Source of the DNA: Actinopolymorpha pittospori | GTDB lineage: Bacteria; Actinomycetota; Actinomycetes; Propionibacteriales; Actinopolymorphaceae | Length of the DNA: 64,000 bases | Assembly: GCF_014873875.1 (NCBI RefSeq) | Contig: NZ_JADBEM010000001.1 | Location: 930,001-994,000, forward strand | Direction of reading: 5' to 3' | Part shown: positions 1 through 8,605 of the stretch, in pieces | Numbering within the stretch: position 1 is the first letter of the stretch | Layout: the number at the start of each line of letters is the position of its first letter | Position numbers and translations under genes: made by a program | The notes under the pieces: generated by a model | Told to the model about the DNA's origin: nothing | Database searches by the model: none | What the model saw: the letters and a program-made list of their open reading frames with translations, nothing else

Positions 1-1171
1 GCGAGACCGATCGGCGGCAGCCCGTAGGACACCAGGAAGTCCAACGAAGAGACCCGTGCCAGCTTGCTAGGTGCGACCTCGCGTTGAGTGGCGGTGAACC
101 ACGGCACGTTGAACAACTCGATTCCCATCCCGACCACTACGTAGGCCCCGACTATGAAGGTGGGATGGACCGCAAGCATCAGCACGAGCGGCGTGAACCC
201 GTACAACGCCAGCCCGGCCAGAGCCACCCAGCCCTGGTTGCGCGGCCGCCAACGCGCCATGGTCACCGCGCCGATCAACGCTCCAACGGTGTAGCCGGTC
301 ATGGCTCCCGCGAGCACCACCTCGCTGCCATAGCGGTCGCGGCTGACCAGTGGCAGCGTCACCCCCTGTCGCGGCATAGCCGGTGGCGATGACTGCTGTC
401 AACGCGGCCAACCCGGCCAGGAACCACGGATGCCGGCGGGCCTCTCGAACCCCGTCGGCGAATTCGGCGACCAAGCCGACGCGCGCTGGCCCGGCCGCTG
501 CCGCGTGCCGCCCGCGCGGAGATGCGAGCGCGGCGACCAGCCACAGCAGACCAGTACCAGCTAGAAGCGCCGTCGTAGCCAGGAATGCGCTGAGCAGCGT
601 GGCGAGTCCCGGCCCGGCCAGAGTGGTGACAAGTACCGCCAGCGTCATCGCCGTGTTGGCCTGCTGCCGGCGCTCGGCGCCTACGACCTCGGCGGTCAGC
701 GCCTGGAAGGCTGGCTGGAAGGCGCCCTGTCCGCAAACCCACGATGACGGCAGCCACGATCATCAGCCACACCGACCGGCCAACGCCCGCGGCGATCAGG
801 GGGGATCCTGCCGCCGCGGCAAGCCCGGCCCAGAGCACGACCGCACGGCGCGAGTACCGGTCAGACAGCACACCACCCACCGCCACCGCGGCCAGGAACC
901 CCAATGTCCGGGCTGCCAGCACCAAGCCGGGCGCCCACGCCGTCAGGGTGCGGTCGAGCACCCCGAGGCCGAGCACGAACGCACGAGTCCAGGTCGCCAG
1001 CCCCGAGGCCGTCGCGCCCGACCACAGCCGCAGGAACGTCAGCTCTTTGAGCACCGAGCGCGTACGGCCAGTTCCGACGCCGGTTGTGACGCGTGATCCT
1101 TGCACGCGAACTCCTGGGCTGTTCGTACGACTGACACTTGTTGCAAGCTGTTTGCGGATAGCTACTGGCAT
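1..1171 (-). pseudogene. MFS transporter, frameshifted, runs off left edge
   Basis: Three reading frames in series on the minus strand encode one major-facilitator permease. The first runs from 1171 to about 740 and holds hydrophobic helices and the loop GGVLSDRYSRRAVV, the conserved MFS loop between helices 2 and 3. The second runs from about 740 to 370 (QPAFQALTAEVVGAERR, then VLVTTLAGPGLATLLSAFLA). The third runs from about 370 to the window edge (GYTVGALIGAVTMARWRPR). The shifts near 740 and 370 would truncate the protein, so it is called a pseudogene unless they are sequencing errors. A GTG at 1054 (VLKELTFLRLW) is another possible start. The substrate is unknown. A Zur-like palindrome 18 bases upstream of 1171 suggests the gene once belonged to a metal-responsive regulon. 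Confidence 0.75.
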
Positions 1172-1188
1172 GCGTGAAAGCCGATCCT

Positions 1189-1207
1189 AATGAGAACGGT
1201 TTTCATT
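1189..1207. promoter_or_regulatory. Zur/Fur-like operator
   Basis: AATGAGAACGGTTTTCATT is a 19-base palindrome with one mismatched pair around a central G. It closely resembles the AT-flanked AACG/CGTT boxes of actinobacterial Zur. It lies just upstream of the decayed MFS gene on the minus strand and could also face the plus strand, where no intact gene remains. The regulator is inferred from the motif and from a Zur-type gene at 8820. Confidence 0.6.
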
Positions 1208-1719
1208 ATACTATCGGACTGTTGGCCGCCTGCTGGCGTACGGGAAAGCTTGATGATGTTTGCCCGTTGCGGGCGATCGTCGCCATCAGTGTTGCGCTGT
1301 CCACCCGTTGGCGGCATGGGTCGGTTCAGCCGAGACCGTTGCGGGACCAACGGCGGCATCCCGGGCCGTGACGCTCCTCAGCTGTGGCCAGCGCTGACCT
1401 TCGCCCGACCACCGAAGCGCGCGGTCACGCTTGACCTGCCGTCGACCGCAACAGCGGCGGCGCTGGGCTTACCGGGCCTGATGGCCGGGACGTTCGGATG
1501 TCGTCGTGCCGTCATTCACCGAGAACTACACCAGGGACCGTGCAGCACCCGGGCCGAACTGTGTCAGCTCGGGTTGCCGCGCGTCGAAGTGACCGAGCAG
1601 CGGCTCCGTGCCGGCTGGATCAACGCAAGCCGATGTTCACCCGATCCAGCCGCGGTGAGGCCCGGCCCGACCAGCTGGCCCCGTGCCGGACGGGGAAGTC
1701 CCGGGGCTGTCCGCGCGAG
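1208..1719. other. No recognisable gene
   Basis: Open frames exist on both strands but none shows a recognisable domain, a good ribosome binding site or a continuous protein-like composition. The stretch lies between the Zur-like box and the GNAT/SBP remnants. It probably held genes controlled by that box that have decayed beyond recognition. Confidence 0.4.
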
Positions 1720-1802
1720 GCTCGCTGAGTGCTGTCGACCAGCTGATACCCGTGCTTGCGGTACAGCGAAATAGCGGCCGCGTTGTCGGCCAAGGTAATG
1801 AC
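1720..1802 (-). pseudogene. GNAT acetyltransferase C-terminal scrap
   Basis: The minus strand reads LADNAAAISLYRKHGYQLVD, the usual end of a GNAT N-acetyltransferase: the acetyl-CoA-side helix (N-AAISLYRKHGY) and the final strand. Only about 28 residues are left. They follow in frame from a metal-binding-protein remnant (GDTFDGEV), so two unrelated genes were joined by deletion or recombination at about 1800. It is not expected to be functional. Confidence 0.55.
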
Positions 1803-2140
1803 CTCGCCGTCGAAGGTGTCGCCGTAGATCGCGCACACGGAAAATGCCCTGCTCCCTCGCGACCTCGGTGAGCGTGGAGGACCGGGCGGCGAGGTTCGGC
1901 TCGAGGAACACCGCGGGCACGCCGAGGGTGTGGATGGTCTCGGTGAGCTTGCGCCGGTCGGCCAGCGACGCCTCGGTGGACGGGTTCGGGGTGACGAAAC
2001 CCGCCACCTTCATGTGGTAGGCGTCGGCGAGGTAGCGAAGGCGTCGTGCGTCGTCACCAAATACCGGTTGAGTTCGGGAACCTCGGCGACGGCGTCGCGC
2101 ACGTAGTCGTCGGTGGCCTCCAGCTCCACCAGATAGGTAT
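1803..2140 (-). pseudogene. Metal ABC substrate-binding protein (AztC/ZnuA type), C-terminal fragment
   Basis: Two minus-strand frames, with a shift near 2013 and another near 1840, spell the C-terminal third of a cluster 9 zinc/manganese binding protein of the anchored-repeat ABC type: TYLVELEATDDYVRDAVAE, NRYLVTTHDAF (metal-ligand His), KVAGFVTPNPSTEASLADRR, VPAVFLEPNLAARSSTLTEV and CAIYGDTFD. The N-terminal two thirds are missing. The gene begins abruptly at about 2138, where a plus-strand fragment of a functionally linked family begins. This is therefore the ruin of a second metal-uptake locus near the intact one at 5.8-8.6 kb. Confidence 0.75.
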
Positions 2141-2462
2141 CAGCTGTGGGCGGGCTGGAACAAGGAGTCGGTCGACTACGGTCTGCTAGAAGGTCCGGTC
2201 CGCTGTTCCCTGGACGCGGTGGAGGGGGCGGGCAAGCTGGCCGTCTACCAGATCGGTCTCGCCGGTCCGCAGGTCGTCTTCGACTCCGGTGAGGACCTGC
2301 CGCAGCACCTCGACCTGCCGGCACCACCCATGCGCACGCCAACTGGGCCTTCACCGCGGAGGGCATCTACCACCTGAGGTTCAGCTACACCGCTCCCACG
2401 ACGTCCGGTACGCGTCCGACCGACACCGGCACGATCGCGGTCGCCGTGGGAGGTGAAAGCCG
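2137..2462 (+). pseudogene. Choice-of-anchor M domain protein fragment
   Basis: The plus strand encodes WAGWNKESVDYGLLEGPVR, GKLAVYQIG, VVFDSGEDLPQHLDLPA and, after a frameshift near 2310, THAHANWAFTAEGIYHLRFSY and GTIAVAVGG. This is the surface-anchored repeat domain (choice-of-anchor M) that in Actinobacteria sits beside anchored-repeat zinc ABC transporters. Start, signal peptide and remainder are lost. The fragment abuts the binding-protein fragment on the other strand at about 2138. Confidence 0.75.
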
Positions 2463-2687
2463 GCCGGCTGGTCGCTCCCACGCACGCGGCATCGTCGGCT
2501 TCGACGTCCACGACTGGCACAACGGCCACCTCCACCGCCAACTCGCGTTCGTCGACAACGGCGCCAACGCCGAGCCGCCGCCACCTGGTTCTCGCCCGAC
2601 CTCGCCGCGGGCGCCTGGTTCAACCAGGCGCCACGATCCACAAGCCCGCCGGCACCTTAGTGGTCGACGTCGTAAGTTCGTCGGGGG
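2463..2687 (+). other. Unassigned protein-like tail after the anchor-M fragment
   Basis: The frame that leaves the anchor-M fragment continues for about 80 residues and includes IVGFDVHDWHNGHLHRQLAF and DNGANAE. This looks more protein-like than random GC-rich sequence, but I recognise no family. A shifted frame gives FSPDLAAGAWFNQAP near 2596. It may be further coding sequence of the same decayed locus or chance. Confidence 0.25.
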
Positions 2688-3026
2688 TTAGTCGGTGGTC
2701 CAGGCGGTCGGGTCGTTGAGGTAGAGGCCGCAGGCGCAGTCGAGGGCTTCTTCTGCGGTGCCGGCAGAGTTGCCGTCGGGCAGGAACGAGTCTTCGTATT
2801 TGTCTTTGCTGGCAAGGTAGATGGCGAAGCCCCACTGGTTGGCGTAGCCGCCGTAGCGGAGTCTGCATAGCGGCTGGGTGGTGCCGTCGGGGAGTTGGCC
2901 GGTGATGTAGGCGAAACTGCCGTGGAAGCGGACGTCCACGCTTGTGAGGGCGGGCCAGCGTTCACGGGCACGGGCGTGGACCCGGTAGGACAGTGACGCT
3001 TTGGTCGATTCCGGCGGTGTCGGCAT
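2688..3026 (-). CDS. Conserved small protein of unknown function
   Basis: This is a 112-residue soluble protein starting MPTPPESTKASLSYRVHARA. ATG 3026 is preferred to the upstream 3104 because the extra N-terminus is arginine-rich and low-complexity while the rest is well composed. Visible blocks are RWPALTSVDVRFHGSFAYIT, PLCRLRYGGYANQWGFAIYL and the acidic C-terminus AEEALDCACGLYLNDP. I assign no function; it resembles short proteins found scattered in actinobacterial accessory regions. There is no membrane segment or signal peptide. It ends about 225 bases from the anchor-M remnant and starts about 120 bases from the divergent IS630 transposase. Confidence 0.6.
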   Translation of the reverse strand: MPTPPESTKASLSYRVHARARERWPALTSVDVRFHGSFAYITGQLPDGTTQPLCRLRYGGYANQWGFAIYLASKDKYEDSFLPDGNSAGTAEEALDCACGLYLNDPTAWTTD

Positions 3027-3570
3027 GGGATCTATCGTGCCGTAGCCGCTTGTTTCGTCGTGCCCTGCGTGTCGTACCGGCTCACGCACTCGCCCCTGCA
3101 ACATGATCGACGAATTCTGTTGTCGATCACGAAGTGGCTCCTCATCGTGGGTGTTTCCCAGGCCGTGCAGATCCGGCTGTCCGCCTCAGAACGTAACGGG
3201 TTGGGGAGGATCGCGCGTGGCCATAAGAGCCCGGTCAGGGACAAGCTGCGAGCTCAGATCGTGTTGGATGCTGCCCGAGGGCTACCCAATACTGTGATCG
3301 CCCGCAGGTGCGGGGTGGTGGAGGACACGGTACGCAAGTGGCGTGGCCGGTTCGCGGCGGAAAGGCTGGAAGGGTTGAAGGACCTGCCACGCTCGGGTCG
3401 TCCACCCTCGTTCACGCCGGTGCAGGTTGTCGAGGTCAAAGCACTCGCCTGCCAGATACCCGCTGATGCTGATGTGCCGCTGGCCCGGTGGAGCTGTCCG
3501 GAGCTGGCCCGCCACGTCGTCGCCGCCGGTGTCGTGGAGTCGATCTCGACCTCGACCCTGCGGCGCTGGC

Positions 3571-3574
3571 TTAG
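3571..3574. repeat. Target-site duplication (TTAG), left copy
   Basis: TTAG immediately before the left end of the IS701-type element; the partner is at 5031-5034. Collapsing the two copies rebuilds an uninterrupted IS630 reading frame. Confidence 0.9.
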
Positions 3575-5030
3575 TAGGACTTTGTCATGTCGATCATGGT
3601 GGGGCGAGTGCTTCGATGTGGTCGATGGTGACTTCTTGTCGGCAGGTGGGGCATGCGCCGGCGATGAGGGCGAGCACGATTTGTAGCTCGTGTACGACTG
3701 CGTACAAGCTCAGGCCGGCGCATCCTGTTTTGGGTCGAGTCTGACCATGGTGCAGAAAGCTTGGGCGATCGCGACGAGTGTGACGTGGCGGTTCCAGCCG
3801 GTCCAGGAGCGTCCTTCGAAGTGGTCGAGTCCGAGCCCGGTTTTCAGTTCGCGGTAGTCATGTTCGATCCGCCACCGGATCTTTGCCAGGTCGACGAGCT
3901 GATCGATCGGTGTGTCGGCAGGCAGGTTAGAAAGCCAGTAGTCGGTAGGCTCGTTCGCCTCATCGGGCCATTCGACCAGCAGCAGCTTCGCCGGCAAGGT
4001 CCCATCGTCTGCGCGAGGGATGTCGCGGTTGGCCGGACGTACCACGAACACCGCGAACTTCGAGGTCATGGCAGCACTCGGATTACCTTTCGTTTTTCTG
4101 GTCCCCTGCCGCCACGCCACCTCCTGGTAGGCATCGCGGCCGGCCGCCATGGCGATCTCGCGCAGACTCGATGCCGGCTTCGGGTAGTGGGGCTTGGGAC
4201 GTCTGCCACGACCACCGTTACGTGGCGGTCTCACCGGCTCCGCTTCGCCGGGGTGGGCGCTGGTGCCGGCTTTGAGTGCGACCACATAGTCCAGACCACG
4301 TTCTTCCACGCCGAGCCGGAACCTGGTGCAATCCCCATATCCGGCATCGGCAACGACGGGAAGCCTCGGCGACCCCCATTCGGTCTGCTCATCAAGCATG
4401 TCCAGCGCGAGCCGCCACTTCTCGACATGCCTCACGTCGTCAGGGACTTTGGATTCGGCTCGCTTCCGGCGGACCTTCTCGGCCTGCTCAGGATCATCCC
4501 AGGCCTTGTCGTCCCAGCTTTCCGGGCAAAACAACCGCCAGTCAACCGCCGCCGAGCAGGTGTCGTTGACCGCGTGAACACTCACCCCGATCTGGCAGTT
4601 GGCGGTCTTGCCCAACGTCCCGGAATACTGCCAGGCCACACACGCCGAGGCAGGCCCGTCCTTGGGGAATCCGGTGTCGTCGATCACGTATGCCCGCGGC
4701 CCAATCGCCTGCGCAGCCCACGAGCTCAACCTGCGCCGCACCGCGGTGAAATCCCATGTCGAGGAAGTGACGAACTGCTGCAACCGCTGATGATCCACAC
4801 CCAGCCGCTCCGCCATCGGCTGCATCGACTTACGCCGACCATCAGTCAACAGGCCACGCAGATACAACTCACCCGTGGCACGCTGATCCGAACGCGCAAG
4901 ACAACCCAGCATGTCGGCTGCGAACTCGCCAAGCCTCGGCCGCAACTCCGCTATCTGATCAGGAGTCATGCACCGACCATGTCAGAACATCAACCACAGA
5001 ACACGAAACGACACACCTAACAAAGTACTA
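3575..5030. mobile_element. IS701-family insertion sequence, complete, 1456 bp
   Basis: The ends are imperfect inverted repeats: left TAGGACTTTGTCA, right (reverse complement) TAGTACTTTGTTA. TTAG at 3571-3574 is repeated at 5031-5034, a 4-base duplication that fits the YTAR target known for IS701. The element carries one intact transposase on the minus strand and interrupts an IS630-type transposase, so it arrived later. Confidence 0.92.
3710..4969 (-). CDS. IS701-family transposase, intact
   Basis: A 419-residue DDE transposase of the usual length. Motifs in order: an N-terminal DNA-binding region (GRRKSMQPMAERL), the first catalytic aspartate in YVIDDTGFPKDG (about residue 97), GVSVHAVNDTCSAAVDWRLF, a second aspartate in VVADAGYGD, and the C-terminal RIEHDYRELK with the glutamate. 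All key residues are visible and the frame is open, so the element may still move. It lies antisense within the IS630 gene. Leftward transcription from it would run toward the small unknown gene at 2688. Confidence 0.92.
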   Translation of the reverse strand: MTPDQIAELRPRLGEFAADMLGCLARSDQRATGELYLRGLLTDGRRKSMQPMAERLGVDHQRLQQFVTSSTWDFTAVRRRLSSWAAQAIGPRAYVIDDTGFPKDGPASACVAWQYSGTLGKTANCQIGVSVHAVNDTCSAAVDWRLFCPESWDDKAWDDPEQAEKVRRKRAESKVPDDVRHVEKWRLALDMLDEQTEWGSPRLPVVADAGYGDCTRFRLGVEERGLDYVVALKAGTSAHPGEAEPVRPPRNGGRGRRPKPHYPKPASSLREIAMAAGRDAYQEVAWRQGTRKTKGNPSAAMTSKFAVFVVRPANRDIPRADDGTLPAKLLLVEWPDEANEPTDYWLSNLPADTPIDQLVDLAKIRWRIEHDYRELKTGLGLDHFEGRSWTGWNRHVTLVAIAQAFCTMVRLDPKQDAPA

Positions 5031-5034
5031 TTAG
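5031..5034. repeat. Target-site duplication (TTAG), right copy
   Basis: TTAG immediately after the right end of the IS701-type element; the partner is at 3571-3574. Confidence 0.9.
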
Positions 5035-5787
5035 GGCTGATGCGATCAAACCCTGGCAGTATCGGTCGTGGATCTTCCCCCGCGACCCCGATTTTGCGGC
5101 CAAGGCGGGCCGGGTGCTCGACCTGTACGCCGGCATCTGGGAAGGCGAGTCATTGGGCGAGGACGAGTATGTGATCTCCTCTGACGAGAAAACCTCGATC
5201 CAGGCCCGCTGCCGCTGCCACCCCAGCCTGCCACCGGGAACGGCCCGCATGATGCGCATCAACCACGACTACGAACGCGGTGGGGCGCTGGCCTATCTGG
5301 CCGCCTACGACATCGGCCGGGCAACTGTGTTTGGCCGCTGCGAACCCTCGACCGGGATCGAACCGTTCATGGCGCTGGTCGAGCAGGTGATGACCCAGGA
5401 ACCGTACGCGTCGGCGAAGAGGGTGTTCTGGGTTGTCGACAACGGCTCCTCTCACCGCGGCAAGAAAGCGATCAATCGGCTGGCGAAACGGTTCTCCAAC
5501 GCGGTCATGGTGCACACCCCAGTACACGCCTCATGGCTGAACCAGATCGAGATCTACTTCTCTGTCGTACAACGCAAAGTCGTCACACCCAACGACTTCA
5601 CCGACCCGGCCGAAGTCGAACACCGCCTACTGACATTCGAAAAACGCTACAACGCCACCGCCAAGCCATTCCGATGGAAGTTCACCAGAAACGACCTCGA
5701 CGATCTACTCACCAGAATCGACCGGCACCAGACAGCCGAACCAGCCAGGAGGACCTCCGCAACTGTGGCGGTGTCGCGCAGTGGTGG

Positions 5788-6726
5788 CTACGGCCGGCCG
5801 CTGGCGCCGGCCACCTCGCGGGTGCGCGAGCTACGGGCCGCGCGCACCGAGTGCCAGCCGCGGCGGGTACGGCGGCTGCCGATGACGCGGCAGACGACGT
5901 AGATCGCGAAGGAGATGGTGGTGACGTAGGGGCTAATGGGGACACTACTGCCGAGCGCGAGCAGGATGCCGCCCACGACCGAGGTGAAGCCGAAGGTGAC
6001 GCTGAGGATCGGTACCATGCGGGGCGAGGCGGTGACCCGCATGGCCGCGGCGGCAGGGGTGCAGATGATGCTCAGCACGAGCAGCGCGCCGATGATCTGC
6101 ACCGACATCGCAACAGCCAGGCCAAGCAGGAGCATGAAGATCGTCGACAGGGCACCGACGGGGACGCCGCGGGCGGCGGCCAGTTCAGGATCGGTGCTGG
6201 CAAAGCTGAGCGGGCGCCACAGAATCGCCAGGCCGATGATCACGACCACCGAGGTGCCGATCAGCCAGGCCAGTTGGGGTGCGTCGATGGCGACGATCTG
6301 GCCGGTGAGTAGCCCGAACTTGTTCGCGGCGCGGCCCTTGTACAGGGCGAGGAAGAGCACGCCGAGGCCGAGGCCGAAAGGCATGAGCACGCCGATGATC
6401 GAGTTGCGGTCACGCGCGCGGGCGCCCAGGGCGCCGATCAGCACGGCGGCGAGGATCGATCCTGTCAGGGACCCGATGACGACGTTGGCGCCGATCAGCA
6501 GGGCGGCCGAGGCGCCGGCGAAGGACAGTTCGCTGATCGCGTGTACCGCGAACGGCAGTTCGCGCATCATCACGAACGCGCTGATTAGCCCACCGACCAC
6601 ACCGAGCACGGCGCCGGCGATGATCGAGTTGTGGACCAGGGCGAGCAGTTCGCCGTAGTGGGCGAAGCTGAAGATCTGGTGCCAGACGTCCAAGCCTGCC
6701 GTGGAGTCGGCCAGTAGGTGGCTCAC
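5788..6726 (-). CDS. Zinc/manganese ABC transporter permease (ABC-3 family)
   Basis: A 312-residue integral membrane protein with about eight to nine hydrophobic segments. Family blocks include FVMMRELPFAVHAISELSFAG, a segment with GVLFLALYKG and the C-terminal MSVQIIGALLVLSIICTPAA. It forms the channel through which a metal released by the lipoprotein at 7625 enters the cell, driven by the ATPase at 6723. Start ATG 6726 overlaps the ATPase stop by four bases (ATGA), so the two are translationally coupled. The hydrophilic tail after VIGSRRTRRG is arginine-rich, and the gene ends where the IS630-type remnant begins; the insertion may have trimmed or replaced the last residues. Zinc is the likeliest substrate given the Zur-type neighbour; manganese cannot be excluded. 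Confidence 0.9.
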   Translation of the reverse strand: MSHLLADSTAGLDVWHQIFSFAHYGELLALVHNSIIAGAVLGVVGGLISAFVMMRELPFAVHAISELSFAGASAALLIGANVVIGSLTGSILAAVLIGALGARARDRNSIIGVLMPFGLGLGVLFLALYKGRAANKFGLLTGQIVAIDAPQLAWLIGTSVVVIIGLAILWRPLSFASTDPELAAARGVPVGALSTIFMLLLGLAVAMSVQIIGALLVLSIICTPAAAAMRVTASPRMVPILSVTFGFTSVVGGILLALGSSVPISPYVTTISFAIYVVCRVIGSRRTRRGWHSVRAARSSRTREVAGASGRP

Positions 6727-7556
6727 GGCAGGCTCACCTCCCCGAACGTGGACTGGCCGGTGCCGCCGGGGTGGTGGGTGTCCTCGGGAGTTTCCGGGAT
6801 ACCGGCGACCAGGATCCGGCCGCCGCTGCGCACCACCTCGATGGGGACGCCGTACAGCTCACTGAGCGTGGTGGAGTTGAGCACTTCGTCGACATTGCCG
6901 ACCCGGAACCGGCCTCCAGCCAGGTAGAGGACCCGGTCGACGTAGGGCAGCACAGGGTTGATCTCGTGGGTGACGAACACGATCGCGGTGTCGTGCCCGC
7001 GGCGGCGCTGATCGACCAGTGAGGTGATCGTGCGCTGGCTGGCCAAGTCAAGGGAGAGCAGCGGCTCGTCGCACAGCAGCATGTCAGGGTCAGCTGCCAG
7101 CGCCTGGGCGATGCGCACCCGTTGCTGCTCGCCCCCCGAGAGCACTCCGATGGGGGTGTCCGCGAACTGTTCGGCTTCCACCTCTGTGAGGACCTCCTGG
7201 ATGCGCCGCCACGGCACCCGCCCCGGGCGGCCGAACCCCCATCGGTGCCCATCGATGCCCTGCCGCACGACGTCTTTGGCGCGCAGCGGGGTGAGCGGGT
7301 CGATACGTCGCTGCTGCTGGATGTAGCCGATGTGCCGGCTGCCACGTTGCGCCGGGCGCCCGGCGATCAGCAGCGTGCCCGCCGTGAGCGGCTGCAGGCC
7401 GAGGATCGCGCGTAGCAGGCTGGTCTTGCCCGAGCCGTTGGCACCCAACACGGCGAGGAATTCGCCCGGATGGACGTCGACGGTGAGCCCGGACCACAAC
7501 CGTCGCGTGCCGTAGGCGAGCGCGGCGTCGCGGAGTTGTAGAACGGGTGCGCTCAC
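6723..7556 (-). CDS. Zinc/manganese ABC transporter ATPase
   Basis: A 277-residue ABC ATPase. Walker A is GANGSGKT (residues 38-45), the Q-loop lies in IGYIQQQRRID, the signature is LSGGEQQ (139-145), Walker B is MLLCDEP, and the switch histidine follows in VFVTHEIN. GTG 7556 (VSAPVLQLRDAALAYG) is preferred to ATG 7574 because it aligns with the usual N-terminus. It is the second gene of the binding protein-ATPase-permease operon, 68 bases after the lipoprotein stop. The C-terminal 70 residues (ELYGVPIEVVRSGGRILVAG) follow the pattern of metal-type ABC ATPases. Confidence 0.9.
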   Translation of the reverse strand: MSAPVLQLRDAALAYGTRRLWSGLTVDVHPGEFLAVLGANGSGKTSLLRAILGLQPLTAGTLLIAGRPAQRGSRHIGYIQQQRRIDPLTPLRAKDVVRQGIDGHRWGFGRPGRVPWRRIQEVLTEVEAEQFADTPIGVLSGGEQQRVRIAQALAADPDMLLCDEPLLSLDLASQRTITSLVDQRRRGHDTAIVFVTHEINPVLPYVDRVLYLAGGRFRVGNVDEVLNSTTLSELYGVPIEVVRSGGRILVAGIPETPEDTHHPGGTGQSTFGEVSLP

Positions 7557-7624
7557 GGTCGACCTCCAATCCAAGCTGTGTTTCCTGCGGTGGGCGGCGT
7601 TGCTCGCCCCATCCGGTGGGGGGC

Positions 7625-8572
7625 TTACCCGAGCGCGGACTGGATGGCCGACAGGTTTCCGCTCATCCAGGTCGGGTAGTCCTTGCCCGCCGGCAACGTC
7701 TCGGTGATGGGCACGACCGCGATGTGGTTGGACTTGGCCGCGGCCAGGACCTTCTCGGTCTCCGGACCGGAGGTCTGTTCGTTGTAGGCGAGCAGTTTGA
7801 CCTGCTTGTTGTTGAACAGGTCCAGGGTGTCCTTCAGCACGGTCGGCGAGAGGTCGGTGCCCTGCTCGATGGCCTCGCTGAACTCCTCCGGTGTCTTGTT
7901 GTCCAGGCCGCAGGCTTCCAGCACGTACAGCGGTACCGGCTCGGTGATAGCGACCCCATCACCGGAATGGGCCTGCTTGATCGAGGCCTCGGTCGACTCG
8001 AAGCCTTGCAACTTCTGCTTGAACGTCGCGGCGTTCGCCTTGAAGGTCGAAGCGTCGGCTGAGTCTCCCTCCGACAACGCCGACACGACCTGGTCGGTGA
8101 GCTTCGCCACCGTCGGGAAGTCGTACCAGACGTGCTCGTTCAGCTCACCACCGGCCGGTGCGGTCTTTCCGGAGATGTCGACGACGTTGAGCACCTTCGC
8201 AGAGGGGTTGTTGGCCGCCTTGAGCATCGTGTCGATGAAGTCGTCGTAGCCGCCGCCGTTCTCGATCACGATGTCGGCCTTCGATAGCTCCAGCTGGTTC
8301 TGCGTGTTGGCCTCATAGGAGTGCGGATCGGCGTCCGGACTGGCGATGATCGAGGTGATATGCACCTTGTCGCCGGCGATCTGCTTGACGATGTCGCCGT
8401 AGACGTTCGTGGATGCCACGACGTTCAAGGTGACCGGCGAGGGGCTGCTCGATGCGCCGCCGCCGTCACCGCCGGAGCCGGTGTCCGACGACCCCGATGA
8501 ACCACACCCGGCCACCAGCAGGGCTGCTGCGGCCACCCCCGCGCCGAGAACCCCCAAACGACGTGACAGCAC
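7625..8572 (-). CDS. Zinc/manganese-binding lipoprotein (cluster 9 SBP)
   Basis: A 315-residue exported lipoprotein with lipobox LVAGC (Cys23) followed by a Gly/Ser linker. The mature part has STNVYGDIVKQIAG, SPDADPHSYE with likely metal-ligand His84, NEHVWYDFPTV with His147, and LLAYNEQTSGPETE. A third histidine, present in classical ZnuA, is replaced here by the TEPVPLYVLEACGLD segment, as in some actinobacterial relatives, so the metal is not certain. Start GTG 8572, preceded by a GGATGGAAA-like site, is chosen over ATG 8617 because 8617 lies inside a palindromic operator. First gene of the importer operon. Confidence 0.9.
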   Translation of the reverse strand: MLSRRLGVLGAGVAAAALLVAGCGSSGSSDTGSGGDGGGASSSPSPVTLNVVASTNVYGDIVKQIAGDKVHITSIIASPDADPHSYEANTQNQLELSKADIVIENGGGYDDFIDTMLKAANNPSAKVLNVVDISGKTAPAGGELNEHVWYDFPTVAKLTDQVVSALSEGDSADASTFKANAATFKQKLQGFESTEASIKQAHSGDGVAITEPVPLYVLEACGLDNKTPEEFSEAIEQGTDLSPTVLKDTLDLFNNKQVKLLAYNEQTSGPETEKVLAAAKSNHIAVVPITETLPAGKDYPTWMSGNLSAIQSALG

Positions 8573-8605
8573 GGCTTTCCATCCCTTCGTCAAGCATGAA
8601 GTGAT

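Larger units (their letters stand above)
3165..5902 (+). pseudogene. IS630-family transposase, split by an IS701-type insertion
   Basis: The 5' part (3165-3574; start GTG 3165 or 3147) encodes the helix-turn-helix N-terminus: VQIRLSASERNGLGRIARG, PNTVIARRCGVVEDTVRKW, LKDLPRSGRPPSF, TSTLRRWL. The 3' part resumes at 5035 with RADAIKPWQYRSWIFPRDPD and holds the DDE core: SSDEKTSIQARCR, VVDNGSSHRGKKA, VHASWLNQIEIYF. Removing 3575-5034 restores one reading frame across the junction (RRWL-RADAIK). The frame runs on to 5902, overlapping the end of the permease gene on the other strand. The native stop was probably nearer 5760, because family members end soon after LLTRIDRH. The terminal repeats of this element could not be located. 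Confidence 0.9.

Noticed and set aside
3761..5020. A 419-residue frame antisense to the IS701 transposase
   Set aside because: Shadow of the transposase gene on the other strand; composition lacks domain features and the minus-strand product has all DDE motifs.
5114..5902. Long plus-strand frame treated as a separate gene
   Set aside because: It is the 3' half of the interrupted IS630-type transposase; the part beyond about 5760 is antisense to the permease end.
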